Origin: Chloranthus sessilifolius
Lineage: Eukaryota; Streptophyta; Magnoliopsida; Chloranthales; Chloranthaceae
Length of the DNA stretch: 64,000 nucleotides
Direction of reading: 5' to 3'
NCBI GenBank assembly: GCA_021018995.1
Contig: CM037588.1
Span: forward strand, 81,193,765-81,257,764
Part shown: piece after piece, positions 12,446-25,029 of the stretch
How the letters are laid out: every line of letters begins with the position of its first letter
Position numbering within the stretch: the first letter of the stretch is position 1
Made by a program: the position numbers and the translations under genes
Notes under the pieces: generated by a model
Told to the model about the DNA's origin: nothing
Databases searched by the model: none
What the model saw: only the letters and a program-made list of their open reading frames with translations

Positions 12446-12594
12446 CAAGTTCTGAGAAACCCCCCTAGGATTTATGTGGGTAAGTTCTTTTCTAGCTCCA
12501 CTATGTGAATTTTAAGCTTTGTACTTTCATTTTCAATTGGTGTGGTAATTTGATTGGGCAAAAGAAGGCCACTAGGAATTGGTGAGAGTTAATT

Positions 12595-15450
12595 TTGGGG
12601 ATTGCTTATTCAATGGCTGACCAAAAGGATACCCTTGCTAACCTTTTTAGAGCCCCTTCCAAATCTACCCAAAAGTCCACTAGGAAATTCAGTAGGCTAG
12701 CCACACAACCCAAGGAGAACCCACCTGCTAAGAGAAAGTTTATCATAGATAAAGCTGAGAAACCCAAGAAAGCTAAGAAAGCTAAGAAAGCAAAAATCAG
12801 TGAAGGAGTTGTTGAGGATAACCCTGAACCTAACCCTATGCCTAAGCCTAACCTTGTGCCCGAACTTATCCCTGAGATAGAATCTAACCCAGAGGCTGAA
12901 CCTGAAGTCCCTGTGAACCTATTTACTCCCAATGAGTTTGTGGATGCTTTAGGCCTGATTCCAGAGACAACTTTTGATCTTCCCTATTTCTCTAAGGGGT
13001 GTGTAAGGACACATTGGATTATCTGGTGAAGGCTGACCTGACACCAATGTTGACCCCATTGCAAGAAAAGTCCTACCCTAGGCTGGTCAAGTTGTGGCAT
13101 CAAAATATTAGGAAGAAGATGAACCCAAGGTCAACTGAGCCTACACTTGTAGTGTTAATTGACAATTGGGAGTTGGTGGTAGATTACAGTGACATTGGGT
13201 TAGAATTGGGGGTCCCATTAGTTTTTGATACAACCTATGGTCTAGCAGCACCTGAGAATGTGTCTTTTAAGGCAATGGCCAGACATCTAACTCAAGGCAT
13301 TGTGGGCTCTTGGGAGTCAATGATGAAGAGAGATTTACACCCTACCATGCTTTTCATTGATTCAATTCTAAGGAAAAACATTTATGTCAGTGGACATTAG
13401 CAAGAGAGGAGGACACCCATAGTGGATGCCCTATATTTTTTCTCTAAGGGCCAGCTTATGAATGCCTCTTAGCTGGTATTTGAGGCAATGGCAGATGTAC
13501 ATGATAAAATCAGAAGAGTACAAGCCTTACCAGGGTTATCCTATAGCAGACTCATCACTACTCTATTGAGAAGACGGAAGTTTGTGTTTCAAAAAGATGA
13601 GCCTATGGAAGAGGTGACTCCAAAGGTGTTTGGGAAGAGGGCATGGTCTGCTAGTAGGACCCTAATTGGAAAAAGTAAGAAGAAATCACTGGAGAGCCCT
13701 GAAAGAGAAGCTACTCAGGTAGCCACATCAGATGTTGCACCTGCTATAGCTACAGCCCCATCGGCTAGCTCAGCAGCTACAGCTGAGACCTCTACTTCAG
13801 TCAGATCTGAGCATCTACCCACCTCTGTTGGTCCTAGCTCGGTACCTCCACCTGTGACCTGTGCACCCACAATCACCTCTGCCATTGATGTGCCCTTGCT
13901 TATTGGTAGCTCTACTTTAGCCAGCATCCCCATTCCATCACCCTCCATACCCTCCATTGCAGTCTCCATACCTCCTAGCACCTCAGCCAACCTTTCCACC
14001 ATCACCACATCCACACCTTTGTCAGCTCCTACCATAGACCCCATCCTTACCTTCATTACCCATCACATCCACCCACCTGAAAAGGTCAGCTATAACCCCT
14101 CCAGCCAGCCCATCCATCCCAGCTGTTGAACCCTTGAGCCCTACACCATCTACATTAGTTGATCCATTTACCACTTCTCCACCATCCATGCCCTTTGACA
14201 TTAACCCCACCTTCTGCTTATCACCTACCCATATCCAAGAGTCGGACCACTTGACCACTGAGGGATATTCATCCCTAATTGACTCCATTGTGGAGGACAT
14301 TGGGTATGAATATACACCCCTACCTGACTCCCCACAACCTACTCATTTCCAGCCTGCTCCCACCTCAACTTTCTAGCATGCTTCCACATCTCCCTTCCAA
14401 CCCATTATACTCATTCCACATGTTACCCAAGTGCAAGTCCTACCTGAGGCCTTTACCCATATCCTTTCCCTTCTTACCACCATCCTAGCCCAGCTCCAAA
14501 CCAACACAGCTAACCAAGCTGCCATGGCCACCTATCTCTATGTCATTCAAGACACCTTAGTTCCAGCCACCCCTACCTCCCCAACCCTTCCAATCCCTAC
14601 TCCTACACCTACTCCTACACCTACTCCTTTACCCACTCTACCTCCATCTCCTTTAGCAGTGGTTTCCACTGTTGAGGCGGAGGAACCACTCCCTGCCACC
14701 ATTATATCCCCTTCCACCAGAGACTCCTCCACTCAAACTGACTTTGAGGATGTAGCTCTGCCTTCTATACCTTTTACCTATCCTTCCACCTCACTTGAAA
14801 TATGATGTGGAGATAGAGGAGCTAACATCATCCATCCCACTTTCCCCTTCTCTCCCATCCTCTTCATCCACTCCCCGCCATTTATTTGCTGACCCCAATG
14901 AGAGGGCCATTGTTCCTAAATACCTCCTCCCTACACCCCCATTTTCCACTCTTTACAGAGCCATGGGTGAAAATCCCTACATTTGGAGGGATGTCCTACA
15001 AGGGATGGCTATGATGAAGACCTGGGTAAAGCAGCGCTAGTAGATGAGATTGGCAAGCTGAAAATGGAGCACCGATGGGAGAAGCTTCATTGGGAGGGAC
15101 CGTGCAAGCAAGCCCTCACCCTATATAATGCAGAAAGGTAAAAATCTGAGATGCTAGCCAATCTAGCTAACACACTGCAGGCCACCCTTCTAGGAGGGAT
15201 GCGACCCTCTGTAGCTGGGGTGTCCATTAATGAGTCCACCAGGCCCCAGGCTAAATCCAAGCCTAGAAAGCCAGCTGCCAAAAGAACTAAGGAGGGTGCT
15301 GACAGTGCTGACAGGCTGAAAAGAAAAATGCAAGTCAAGAAAGATTATGACAAGTTGGCTGCACAACAAGGATGGGAGCCAATGTCTTTATCAAGCACTT
15401 CCTCAGATTCTGATAAGGATAGACTGTGTTTAAGATTTGCTTGTAGTTAG
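12595..15450 (+). pseudogene. env-like third coding region of element D
   Basis: First part has a basic N-terminal stretch and KKAKKAKKAKI, then Pro/Glu-rich repeats. It continues into a conserved block (VLIDNWELVVDYSDIGLEL) resembling the plant-transposon-protein domain found in the third region of Athila/Calypso elements. The rest is long, Ser/Thr/Pro-rich and low in complexity (13.7-14.8 kb), with a basic end (KRKMQVKKDYDKLAAQQ). Domain naming is from memory of the family. Fossil, with several breaks. Confidence 0.6.
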
Positions 15451-17326
15451 GAATTATTTGTAATTAGACTATTTTGTTTATGACGTATATATTTTTGTTT
15501 GCTTATACTGCTTCTTTTGATACTTTGTAATTACTTGTGTGCAATAATATCTTAGTTTCGTCAATGCCATTGTGTCTCTTGCTTCCTTTGTATTTAGTTT
15601 TGTTTTTATGTTCCTTTGCTATTGCCCTTATATGTCCCTGTTGTGTCATGTTGATATACTTCCAAATCAGTGAGGACATTGTTCCTCATAGATTTGTGGG
15701 TATGGCAGGGTATGCCAATGGATTGTTAATGTTAATGCACCTATGTTAAATAAAATTTATGAAAATAAAGTAAAGTCCTACATGATTTTTGAAAAAGAGA
15801 AAATTTAAAATCTTTTAAAACTGAATATTGCTGTAGCTCTAACATTGTCATGAAACAAATGTCAGGAATTTTCAAAAATTGATGCTTAGTGAACTTGAAA
15901 AGAGAAAATTGTGAGGATATCCCCTAGAAATTTGATGAAAGATCATACCCAGTGAGATTTGAGCCTGAATAAAATTTCTTTGAGGAGTGTTTTGGCAATT
16001 TTTCTGCTTTAAGGACTAACTGAATTTACCTTTGCTTACTAAAAGTTAGGCAAATCCAAGTTGAAACAGCTTGACAGCATTCAGGACATTGAACACATGA
16101 TGTAGGGCCATCCTTTGGACAGTTTAAGCCTAAATTTTCTCACCTTTGTACTACCCTTGATACACGCCAATGGAGCCTAAAAAATCTAAGTTTTTCTTTG
16201 ATAAAAACAAGAAAGATTAAACCAAAACCTCAGTGACCTGATGCAGTCTAACCCCATCCTGAGATTTCAGAAGGTGAAGGTGAAAGAGTTAAAGAAGGTA
16301 GAGTTGGTTTGATATTTGGTTGAAAGAAAAGAAAATAAATTTGATGGCGGTTGTGGCATTCCAGCCCGCAAAAAAAAAATTTGAGAAAAATACAAAAGAA
16401 AAGCATACAAAAAGAAAGAGAAAAATAGAAAAATCAAAACAAAAGAATGAGAAAGAGAAGTCATTTCATTGAAAAATTGAAAAGAAGATTAGGAACTGAT
16501 CACTCCAAATCTGAAAATTCAACAAGTAGATGAAATTGTGCTAAAATGAAGGTTGTGAAGTTGCAAATCACCTCTTTACCTTACTGATTTTTCAAGTTTG
16601 AATCCCTTCCATTCCCCTTTCATTCTTTATAAACCTCACCCATAAGTCACATTACAACCCAATAAAAAGACCCTACTGATCTGAAATGGATTGCGCTGTC
16701 ATGTGGAGATGAGGATTTGTTTAATCTATGATGAAAAGAGTTAGAGAATTTTAAAAATTAGAGCAATGCCTATGTCATGCTTGCAGCCCTATTTGAGGGT
16801 TTTAACTGCTCTTGAGCTGTGTGAAATGATACACCCTATTATTCTATCTTGACTGACAGCCCTAGTGAACTTTGGGTATGAAATTAGTCTTGTTGGGGGA
16901 ATTATCAAAACAGAAATCCCAAATTGATGGTAAACTCTACATTAATTTTCATTCAAAATACAATGACATGAGCTGATTGATGGTGAAGGAATTACAATAG
17001 AATTTTAGTTTTTAACTGCTGATTTTTTGCTAAGAATCCTCTAAATTGAATGAACAAGGTGTGGAATGAAATTTATTTTGCTTGAATTTTATTTTTAACA
17101 TGTTGCATTGATATTAACTGAGCCATTGGAGAAATTTGTGGGTACCTTCACTGAAAACCATCAGGAGACTTCACTCCTCTACGAGGGATCACCTAGGGGT
17201 TTAAAAGGTTTTATGCATATGCCAAATGCATCAGTGCTCCCTATAGAAGTGGAATTTTTTCATTTTCAATACTTGTTTTTAATTTCTCCTTTGCTTAGGG
17301 ATTAGGAAAGCTTAGGTTTGGGGGTG
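15451..17326 (+). other. 3' untranslated part of element D ending in a polypurine tract
   Basis: No coding signal. From about 15670 it aligns by eye with the matching part of C (8730-10356). Shared blocks include GAAAATAAAGTAAAGTCC, GATACACGCC and the stretch before the purine tract GCTTAGGTTTGGGGGTG at 17310-17326. Confidence 0.7.
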
Positions 17327-19436
17327 TGTAAAGCAATGCAAAATATCATTTTTTACCTCCTAACCTGACCTTTGATGGACCTTTGAGTTGACTAATAATG
17401 TTTTTTGAGTGCATTTTGTAGATAAGCAATAAATTATATTCTTAGTGCAGACATCCATCTAAAAAGGCCAAAGAAGCAATCTGCTACTCAACATGTGCTC
17501 ATACAGCCCAAAGGCCAGCCAATCAAGCAGTCCACAAAGCCCCAGTGCTTCATGGCAATGACGTGTCCACATGGGCACAAATGTGAGCAAGACCAGCTGC
17601 ATATGCTGATGATTGAACCCACTGAGAGGCTATTGTGTGCCGGTAGATGAAGGACAACACCCCAAAGGATGTGTGCCAGCTGTGAAAACAAAGGATATAA
17701 CCTGTCGAGAGGTTAATTTGACCGGTCAACAGGTTTGGATGCTTAGAATAAAGCTGTCAAGAGGTTGGGTGTTTACATATGAAGCTGTCGAGAGCTTCCC
17801 AATACCTGTCAAGAAGATCTGGAAGTGCATGCTTATCTGTCGAGAGGTTCTGAAGATTGGTTTATAAACTATCGAGTTGTATAGTGCATCCTGTCGAGAG
17901 GATACCTGTAGATGTAAGGAAAATCGAGAGGTTCCAGCCACATCTAGAGAGGTTCCCTAGAACCTAACGAGCAGTCAACACCATCCTATAGACACCTTAC
18001 CTGAAGCTGCAATCATTGGCGCGAGGTTGAGAGCAACCTGTCGAGCACAATCTCCATCCTATCGAAAGCTCAACTAGAGCTTTGTAAGAAGTCGACAGAA
18101 TCCTGTATAACCTTTCAAGAGGATGAATGGAGACTGGACAAAAGTTAAAAATTTCTGTCAACCTGTCGAGCATTGTTACCATTGTTGTCGAGAAGTCACT
18201 GATCCTATCGAAAGCTACAAGCAACCTGTCGATTAAAGGGATAAGCATACCTAGAACCTATCGAGAGGTTCCCTGAACCTCTCGACACTCGAATTTGGAA
18301 CTTCTCAGTTCCTTTCACAACTGCTGCCAACCCCAGAGTTCTATGCATAAGTTCCAAGGCATGTTAATGACCCTTGGGGGTATTTTTGAAATACAATTGG
18401 GCACGAATGGGAACTCTAACTTCATCAAATATACTTACCCGTTTTGGACCAATGGGGGAAGAGCTTCTAGAAAAGAAATCAACCACATCAGCAGCTAAGA
18501 ATAACTAAATTATTCTCTTGAGCTCTGATTTGCTGAAACAAATCTGAGGGAAGAGTATTAATGGAAGGGAAATTGCACTAAAAATTCATCAAGAAATTGA
18601 GAGAATCAGAGCCAAATTCGAATTCCATTTCCCTCCAAAATTCCTTCTCTCGTTCTACTTCCTCCATTCTCTCCTTAGCTAATCATGGTTGGCTAAACCT
18701 CTTCAATAGCGAGGGTGAGGTTGAGAGCTATAAATTGAGAGTTTCAAAGGCTTGTATGGGATTGTAAGTTGCACAGATTACAGATCTGAGTACAATCAGA
18801 CTGTAAGTTGTATTATTAAAGTAATTGTAATTTTTAAATTTAATTCTGATCTAAATTTCACTTTTTCGTATTTGATATCCCTAGATTAGATATCCCTGTG
18901 GATGTTTGATCTTGTAGCCTAGCACCCACAGCATCTGCAGTAGCTTACCTATTCCAATCAAGATCCTTGAATTAGAATAATCTTTGGGATGATCTGTGAC
19001 CATTCAAGTGGACAGATCATAACCTCAAGATTGCTCCAATTCTTTAGTTGAGATTAGATTCTTATAGCTTGCATCTAAGCTTGTAGCCAAATGAAGGATT
19101 GTTGTAAATCTATCCTATGCATTACCTTTGATCTAATTGATTTTTAGTAAAGACCAAAATCCCTAGTTACTGTTCTCCACCTTTTAATTTTAATCTTTTT
19201 CTTCATTCCCTTAAATCTGAGTTTCAATCAGTTTTGGATCATTTTGCTTTTGATTTTTATAGTTTTTAGTAAAGTGACAAACCTTAGAAACCTCCCCTCT
19301 TTCCTATTTTGATTTAGTTTAAATTGGGAAAGGGTGTCAAATCTGTCATTGATCTGGAGATTTACCTCATTTCAAAACACATTTTCCTATGGACTTACCC
19401 TGACTTACCTATTAAAACTTGCTATAACAGCCCTGG
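17327..19436 (+). repeat. 3' LTR of element D (interrupted by element B)
   Basis: Starts TGTAAAGCAATGCAAAATAT right after the purine tract. 17698-18290 holds roughly twenty degenerate copies of CCTGTCGAGAGGTT. The shared box TGACCATTCAAGTGGACAG lies at 18997-19015. The sequence stops at CCCTGG where element B begins. The part past this point is seen in the related LTR piece at 55605-56453, which has CCCTGG followed by about 100 more bases to an AACA end. Confidence 0.78.
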
Positions 19437-21987
19437 TGTTAAGACCTGAAAAGTACCACTTTTCACCCCTTAACTTAATCTCTGTTAGACCCTTAATCAT
19501 TTAATAAATGTGTTTTAAGTCTATTCTGTAGGTAATAAGCAGCAGCTACTAATAAACTCCTAACCATGCCAAGAAGCTCAATGTTGCCCCAGAACTACCT
19601 CAGCAGAATGAAGAATTAAACTAGACAGAAAGTTGGTCGAAGCATAGGCACATCAAAGTAGAAATAAACCAATAAGGATGCCTCGCGCAAATGTCACAGG
19701 GTTTAATTGAACTAGAGATAATGCCTTCGTGCAATTGTCGCGAGCCCCTGGAGGAAGCACAATATAGGTCGCCGTTCTCATCTTTGCTCCTGCGATTTGA
19801 TATGCAATCTCTTCGCGACTCTTCGAAGCTCACCATCGATGGAGTGAAGCATTCAGGCGATGCCGCACCGTTCTCACGCGGTTTGGTGCCAGAAAGAATT
19901 GAAAAGAAGACTTTGCGAGGTCCTCGCAAGGCTCAGTCTAAAGCATTCGCACAGCTCAAAAGGGGAACCGTTAAGCTTCACGCGACTCACTCAGAAGAGA
20001 GGGCTTCAGGCATTCCTGCGCGCAGTGGCCGCGAGATACAGACCTTCAGTGAATCTCGTGCGACCCAGAAACTCTTGAACACTGCTTCTTCGTGAAGATC
20101 TGTCGTGAGAGTCACTAAGGGACGAACCGCGCGAGCAATCGTCGCGCCATTCAAAGCTAAAAATTCAATCTCGCGAGAACCATTAGTACCCCGCGATGAC
20201 CAAGATGTAAACCCCGCGACTGCATGAACTTCAGGTCAATTCAACCCCACGATGCCAATTCTACCATGCGACAAGATCTAGAAATCCTTTCTATCCAGCG
20301 AGAGTCGGGTTCTAAACTTCTCCCCACTTCTGCAAGGGTAATCTGGGAATCTTCAGCAATTAGGGCACGCACTCCAATGCTCCAATCTCCGTGCACACGC
20401 CCTGAGGCATCCAAGGGATAGGAATGGGCTGCAATTATATTGAGAAATTAGGGTTTTTCCTAACCGTAATTGTGAGAGAACCGACTGCTATATAAGCCTA
20501 AGCCTAGCTTAAGTTTAAGGCGGATATCTCTTTGGGACTTAACTTCTATGTTTCTTCTCCAAAAAACCAACTATACAATTACAGTAGGCTAAGGTTAGGG
20601 TTTAGGAGTTTTCTTCTTTTTCCTTTTTCTTTCTCTCCATAGTCCAGCATTTGCTGGCTATGCCTTTTGTATAATTATCTGGCATATATTTTAATAGAGT
20701 TTTTGTAATAGGATTTGTTGCACGTATGGGATGTTGTTTTTGTTGTGAGTTGTGCTGTACAAGGCTGCTGCCTTGAGATCCTCCATTGCTAAGTTGTTTT
20801 GTAAGCAATGGAGGATTACTTCTAAGGTACTATTTAGATCTAAGTGACCCGTGTGTCCAGGTTAGGCACTTTGCAGGCCTTCCCCCACCACAGGACCCAC
20901 TAAATCTGAATCCCCATGGGAACTTGTGCTTGTAGCCTTGTGAACATGGTGGCAGCAACAATGTTCTTGTTCTGTCTTAGACCTTTGTGAGGAGGATAGC
21001 CTCTGTGGATAGTCTGTGACCATTCAAGTGGACATATTATAGCCTTAGGGTGAGGCCAATTCATGGAACTAAGATCGATTCTTCTTCTCTGTACTTGTGC
21101 TTGTTGCCTTATGGGAGATTGTGCAGTGACAGACTCCCCTGTAGTTGAATAGATCCACCATCAGATTACAGATCTGAGTTGGCTGTAGAGATTGTAGGCT
21201 TGTGACTGAATCACTACAGTCTTTCTAAAAGCAGTGAACAACCATGCTTAAAAGCTAGTACTCAAACTCTTGTTGGTCCTGTGTGTCCAGGCTTGGGCAC
21301 TTTGTAGGCTTAGCCCCACACACAGAACTTTAGAGGATGATGTTCCTATGGATTCTTGAGCTTGTAGCCTGGATGAAGTAGTGCCTACAATGGTAAACTT
21401 GTTCTGAATCATCTCTGGATTGTGGTTCCCCTATTGGATAGTTTCTGACCATTTGAGTGGACAGGTTATAGCCTTAAGGGATTGGATCATGGCACAGGAG
21501 TGAGTTAGATTCTTTCTCCTCTTTGGTGATAACGTATCCATTGGACAGGATTTCTATAGCAACAGATCTGAGTCTGAGTTACAAGACCCCATCAGATCTA
21601 TATCTAATAACATACTTCTTATCCTTTTTCATTTATTTTCTCACTCCAGCACTCTTCTTAACCCTTTCTGTAATCTAAACAATAAGTTGCCTTCGGATTA
21701 AGATTATTGTGACTTTAAATCCCTTCCACTTAGGATTGCCAGATCTGTAGCCAGATCCGGAGAGCCTACTAAGGATAGCTCCCTTGGAGCTTTAGATCAA
21801 CTTCCCTGTGGGACAAACTCTTACTTATCAAAAGTTGCTACAACAGGCCCTGTATCTTACAGGACTGTGCATATTTTAGGCTTGCTGCTCCGTAACCATC
21901 ACTCTACCTTTCACTCATTTTTCATTTACCCCATTCTTATCACCGTCTTCAATAAAGTCAGTAGCAAGCTCTTAATATAGACCAACA
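19437..21987 (+). repeat. 5' LTR of element B
   Basis: 2551 bases from TGTTAAGACCTGAAAAG to ACCAACA. The first 40 bases nearly match A's LTR. 19680-20420 carries about fifteen CTCGCGAG-like motifs. Around 20850-21060 and 21280-21490 are two imperfect copies of a block with GTGTGTCCAGG and the box TGACCATTCAAGTGGAC. GTTGCTACAACAGGCCCTG lies near the end, as in C and D. Confidence 0.88.
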
Positions 21988-21993
21988 GGCTTT

Positions 21994-22010
21994 TGGCGCC
22001 GCTGCCGGGG
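21994..22010 (+). other. Primer binding site of element B (tRNA-Asp type)
   Basis: TGGCGCCGCTGCCGGGG, seven bases inside the LTR. It differs at one base from the tRNA-Asp complement seen in element A. Confidence 0.83.
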
Positions 22011-22432
22011 AAATTGATCTTTTAGTAGACTCTAGATTTTTTATTCTTTATTCTTTGATAGTTGTACTTATGAATAATTGATACTGCTAAATTACATTTG
22101 GAATTTTTCTTGCAGATCTGGACTGTAGCAGAGAAGGAGAGTAGAATTGCACTGGGAGTCTAGCTACCTCTGTTTACACTTCTCTAACCCTCAAAACTCA
22201 GTCTATTTGTCCTTTGAAGATTCCATAGCAGTTGATTAGGATAGTAGCAATTTTTATTAGGTGCAATGTGCTTGCGAATAGTCTTCCCTGCTGTTGGTGT
22301 GTGTGCATGTTAGGAAGGAGATCCCTCAGTCCTACATTAGAGCCTGCTAACCCTGAGATAGAAAGGGGTAGAAGACCGAGAAGGCATAGACGCACCACAG
22401 TTGAGCCCCCTATTGAAATTGAGATAGCAGTT

Positions 22433-24105
22433 ATGGGTGAAGAACAACCTAGAACATTGAAGGAATTTAATGCTCCAGATGATTACAATTCTCCATTCAG
22501 CATTCAATTCCCAGATGTTTAAGGAAACTACGAAATCAAAACTTCCATCATTCAAATGCTTCCCTCTTTCCATGGGCTTAGCAAGGAAGACCCTTACAAG
22601 CACATTGACCAGTTCTTCGCCCTGTGCACGACATTCTCCATTGCTGGTTTGGGACCAGAAGCAACTAGGTTAAGGCTCTTTCCTTTTTCCCTAAAGGACA
22701 GGGCCATGACCTGGTTATCCACTCTCCCAAACAACAGCATCACTTCCTGGAAAGACATCCAGACAAGATTTCTATCTAAATTTTTCCTAGAGACCAAGAC
22801 CAGCCAATTGAGGAAGGGCATACTTTCTTTTGCCCAGTCCCCAACTGAAGATTTTAACCAATGCTGGGATAGATTTAAAGAGATGCTCAAACAATGTCCC
22901 CACCATAAGAACCCTGACTGGCAGCTTGTCCAGAGCTTCTACAATGGGATTGATGAGAAGAGCAGAGACATGGTAGATGCCTCTTGTGGTGGAACGTACA
23001 TGCATAAAATAGCTGATGAGGCATGGGACTTGTTCAAGGTCATAAGTGAAAATGCTTTCCAGAAGATGTCCTCATCTAGAACCATTCAGGAGCCTCCTCC
23101 TAAGCTGGGGCTTGCTGAGACTTTTAAAGGAAAAATGTATGAAGTTAGGGGAAATGATGACTTGAGAATGCAGATCGCCAATCTTACTAAAAGATTTGAT
23201 AAATTTCTGACTGTGGTGCAGCCCAAAATTGTTGTACAAGTGATGGAGGCATGTCTGATATGCCAATCTCCACAACACACAGTAGAAGAGTGCCCATCTG
23301 TGAGGCAATACCCTGAGTTTATAATGGAACAGGCTGCTACTGCCCAATCTTTTGGACAACAATAATCTGGTGGCTACAATAAACAATCATATGGATACCA
23401 GCACCAAAATGCTGGATACCAATGGAGAGACCACCCAAATCTGAGGTGGAGGTAAGACAATTATATGCAGCCACAACAGATGTTGGCCTTACCTCAAAGG
23501 CCATAGTAGCAGTTTAACCAGGGTTATGCCCCAAGGTCGAATTTCATACAGCAGCAGCCCCAGCAACAAAATCAATTGGTAGTTCCACCACCCCAGCCCC
23601 GAAGTGCTTCTTTTGAAGACCAGGTTTTGGCCTAATTGCAAAGCCTTAGACCCTTGAATCAGATTGTGACTTCTCACAGCCAAAGCATTAAGAAAATAGA
23701 AGAGCAGCTTGGCCAAATAGCCAATGCTCTAGCTAAAAGAGAGGAGGGCAGGTTGTCAAGCTAGCCAGTAGCCAACCCTAAGGGCCAGTATTCCATTGGA
23801 GAAAGCTCCTCAAATTTTGAGGGGGCCAATGCCATCACTGCCCTAAGGCCTGGTAGGCTGGTAGACAACCAGGTGGGAAAGGAACAAGGAGAGGTCTTTC
23901 CCAAGGAAAGGTTAAGTGAAGGTGATAAAGACTTTGTTAGAGCACAGAGTCAAGAATTGCCTGCTACCCTTCAACAAGGGAAAAATAAAGAGGTTGTAGT
24001 TGAGCCTCAGCAGGAAATAAAAATAGATAAAAGAAAAAAACAAAAGTTCTGCCATAGGCTTGCACAAGAACCAAAGAATACTCACCGCCATTTCCTCAAG
24101 CTTTG
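22433..24105 (+). pseudogene. gag region of element B
   Basis: Encodes the same gag as element A: a start with NAPDDYNSPFSIQFPD, then a capsid-like core (PSFHGLSKEDPYKHIDQF, LRLFPFSLKDRAMTWL, WDRFKEMLKQCPHH). CLICQSPQHTVEECPS and a Gln-rich, then charged, end follow. The core around FNQCWDRFKEML is the usual plant Ty3/gypsy gag signature. Fossil, broken. Confidence 0.85.
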
Positions 24106-24242
24106 AGTGGCCCTGCCCCTTTTGATAAAGGTCAGGCACAGATCGAGGAAATGATGGAGATCTTTAAGCAGGTCAAAATAAATTTACCCCTGCTTCATGC
24201 AATTCGATAGGTCCCAGCCTATGCAAAGTTTCTGAAAGACCT

Positions 24243-24890
24243 TTGTACTCAGAAAAGGAAGGCCAGAGGCCATTTGTCCAAAAAGGTCTTTACATCGACA
24301 TGCTTAATTCTCAGATCAACCATGACAATGCTCGAGAAGTTGCAAGACCTGTGGATTCCTACTATTCCTCAGATTATTGGAGATCACACGATCGGGAGGG
24401 CCCTTTTGGACCTTGGAGTCAGTGTTAACCTGCTGCCATACAGTGTGTATCAGCAGCTAGGTTTGGGAGAGCTCAAGCCCGCCCCCATTGTTCTTTTGAT
24501 GGCTGATAGATCTGAGGGAAACCCATGGGAGTGGTTGAGAATGTCCTAGTGGGGGTAGACAAGTTCTTCTATCCTGCAGACTTCTTTGTTTTGGACATGG
24601 GGTGCAGCAAGAGTACATCCCCAATACCTATTATTCTGGGCAGACCATTCTTGGCCATTGTCAATGCATGCATTCAATGCAGGTCTAGAGTCATGGAGGT
24701 CACTTTCGGATATATGAAAGTTGAGCTTAATGTGTACAACAGTGCAAAGTACCCTCAGCTAGACAATGAGGAATGCTTTGTAGTGGATGCAGTAGAAGAA
24801 ATTGTTGAAGAAGAACTGCCCACTCTGCTGGAGTGGAGCAACATTGTCACTGATTTAACTGAAGTTTGGAACATGGTGAAGGAAGGAAGC
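24243..24890 (+). pseudogene. Protease region of element B
   Basis: Contains GRALLDLGVSVNLLPYSVYQ (a retropepsin-type active-site block), then PIPIILGRPFLAIVNACIQC and VTFGYMKVELNVYNSAKYP. These match the protease part of A. Fossil, broken. Confidence 0.8.
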
Positions 24891-25029
24891 ATAGCTTTAA
24901 TGCCAGAAGACATACCCCTAGTAAGGTCTTCTGTGGGCTTAGTGCAGCATTCCAATTGGAAACCTATATTGCTGCCCCTTCTCTCTACCAACAATACACC
25001 AATCCTACCATCCATCCAACAAGCCCCTG

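Larger units (their letters stand above)
12194..19436 (+). mobile_element. Ty3/gypsy Athila-like element D, 3' part
   Basis: Plus-strand sequence with an env-like coding region (12595-15450), a long untranslated part homologous to that of C, a purine tract and an LTR (from 17327). Element B starts inside this LTR at 19437. No gag-pol of D is visible, which fits insertion of C between pol and the env-like region with the rest lying outside the window; loss by deletion is an alternative. Fossil with several breaks. By nesting it is older than B and probably older than C and A. Confidence 0.7.

Noticed and set aside
12606-12932. Long minus-strand open frame with Gly/Ser repeats
   Set aside because: Antisense shadow of the Pro/Glu-rich start of the env-like region on the plus strand.
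13715-14300. Minus-strand open frames opposite the Ser/Thr/Pro-rich region
   Set aside because: They are open only because the plus strand has a low-complexity Pro/Thr/Ser composition; no family resemblance.
12595-15450. A true viral envelope protein
   Set aside because: No fusion peptide, receptor-binding or paired membrane-anchor layout seen; env-like here only means the third region of Athila-type elements.
19691-20095. Open frame of 134 codons in the LTR of B
   Set aside because: Coincides with the CG-rich motif array, which lacks stop codons by composition; not conserved in the LTR of A.
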